Shown: piece after piece, positions 63,425 through 64,000 of the stretch | How the letters are laid out: every line of letters begins with the position of its first letter | Position numbering within the stretch: position 1 is the first letter of the stretch | Source: Daejeonella sp. H1SJ63 | GTDB taxonomy: Bacteria; Bacteroidota; Bacteroidia; Sphingobacteriales; Sphingobacteriaceae | NCBI RefSeq assembly: GCF_029360775.1 | Contig: NZ_JARKMZ010000028.1 | Location: forward strand, 682,001 to 746,000 | Reading direction: 5' to 3' | DNA: 64,000 nucleotides | The notes under the pieces: generated by a model | The model's database searches: none | Seen by the model: only the letters and a program-made list of their open reading frames with translations | Told to the model about the DNA's origin: nothing | Made by a program: the position numbers and the translations under genes

Positions 63425-64000
63425 TCATGACAATCTTTTCAATACTGAGATCTCAAATACCGGATCATTAGCCGAAAAAACAGCATTTCCTGCAACAAGA
63501 ACATCCGCTCCTGCCTGAATTAATTTAAGTGCATTAGTATTAGATACCCCTCCATCAACCTCAATAAGCAGATTATCATTCCTGCCTGCAGCCATTGCTC
63601 TTAAAGTACGAATCTTCTTATAAGTATTCTCAATAAACTTCTGTCCGCCAAAACCCGGATTTACAGACATCAGACATACCATATCAAGGTTTTCGATGAC
63701 ATCTTCCAGTAAATCAACTGAAGTATGCGGATTTACAGCAACCCCTGCCCTGCAACCCAGATCTTTTATCGCATGCAGGGTTCTGTGGAGATGAGTACAC
63801 GCTTCAATATGAACAGTAATATTTTCTGCTCCTGCAGCTTTAAATTCTGCCAGATAACGGTCAGGGTCAACAATCATCAAATGCACATCCAATGGTTTCA
63901 GTGCATGCTTCTGAATGGCTTTAAGAACAGGAAATCCAAAAGAAATATTAGGGACAAAAACACCATCCATAATGTCTATGTGAAACCAGTCGGCTTCACT
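63425..64000 (-). CDS. rpe: Ribulose-phosphate 3-epimerase, N-terminus outside window
   Basis: The frame is open through the right edge, so the protein continues beyond 64000. Visible residues begin SEADWFHIDIMDGVFVPNIS, where His and Asp bind the metal, followed by FPVLKAIQKHALKPLDVHLM, MSVNPGFGGQKF and IEVDGGVSNTNALKLIQAGA with the second catalytic Asp. The TIM-barrel enzyme swaps ribulose and xylulose 5-phosphate in the pentose phosphate route. About 25-35 N-terminal residues should be missing. Confidence 0.95.
   Translation of the reverse strand, partial: SEADWFHIDIMDGVFVPNISFGFPVLKAIQKHALKPLDVHLMIVDPDRYLAEFKAAGAENITVHIEACTHLHRTLHAIKDLGCRAGVAVNPHTSVDLLEDVIENLDMVCLMSVNPGFGGQKFIENTYKKIRTLRAMAAGRNDNLLIEVDGGVSNTNALKLIQAGADVLVAGNAVFSANDPVFEISVLKRLS

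Overview
The window looks like a piece of a Bacteroidota chromosome, most likely a member of the Sphingobacteriales. I infer this from AT-rich DNA, promoters of the Bacteroidota type (TTTG/TTG, about 20 nt, TAnnTTTG), weak or absent Shine-Dalgarno sequences, the futalosine menaquinone route, a TonB receptor with a carboxypeptidase-regulatory-like N-domain, and gene pairs typical of the phylum. It is ordinary, tightly packed core genome. I see no phage, IS element, CRISPR array, rRNA or tRNA.

Layout. 1-2.1 kb: the end of an MFS transporter, hemF and a small lipoprotein. 2.2-9.2 kb: a co-directional run with a B12-type MerR light sensor (LitR/CarH-like), crtI, crtB, a small secreted protein, idi, a SRPBCC protein, a SDR epimerase and a photolyase. 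This reads as a light-controlled pigment and photorepair operon. 9.4-14.3 kb: gyrA and two secreted TPR proteins, closed by a strong terminator. 14.6-16.2 kb: a cold-shock protein convergent with a PIN-PhoH ATPase. 16.2-17.6 kb: a 1.4 kb protein-free region. It carries two related minus-strand RNA genes, each with a conserved promoter and terminator and with covarying hairpins, and a cluster of DnaA-box-like 9-mers with a 21-bp tandem repeat. 17.6-34.2 kb: FUSC transporter, DsbA-like protein, bioB, mgtE, corA, WbqC-like protein, lipid A-type acyltransferase, glycosyltransferase, aroQ, xerD, NdpA-like protein, prmC, ribD, EamA transporter, YigZ-like protein and nucleoside phosphorylase. 33.5-36.0 kb: an mqnE-phosphatase-mqnA operon joined by two TTGA overlaps. 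36.3-41.6 kb: methionine biosynthesis: a transsulfuration enzyme, then a SAM-I riboswitch, an unannotated 42-residue Cys/Met-rich leader ORF, metY, metX and hom. 41.6-64 kb: esterase, 2-oxoacid dehydrogenase E2, cinA, lptD, amidase, MlaD, rnz, STAS protein, purC, phoH, SAM hydrolase, ABC exporter, beta-CASP nuclease, the serC-serA-DUF1015 operon, a TonB receptor and a partial rpe.

The strongest candidates for something undescribed are the paired minus-strand RNAs at 16.27-17.26 kb and the SAM riboswitch plus Cys/Met leader ORF at 37.57-37.85 kb. The palindrome over the litR promoter and the frequent non-ATG or near-leaderless starts are secondary observations. All family names come from motif recognition by eye; no database search was run.
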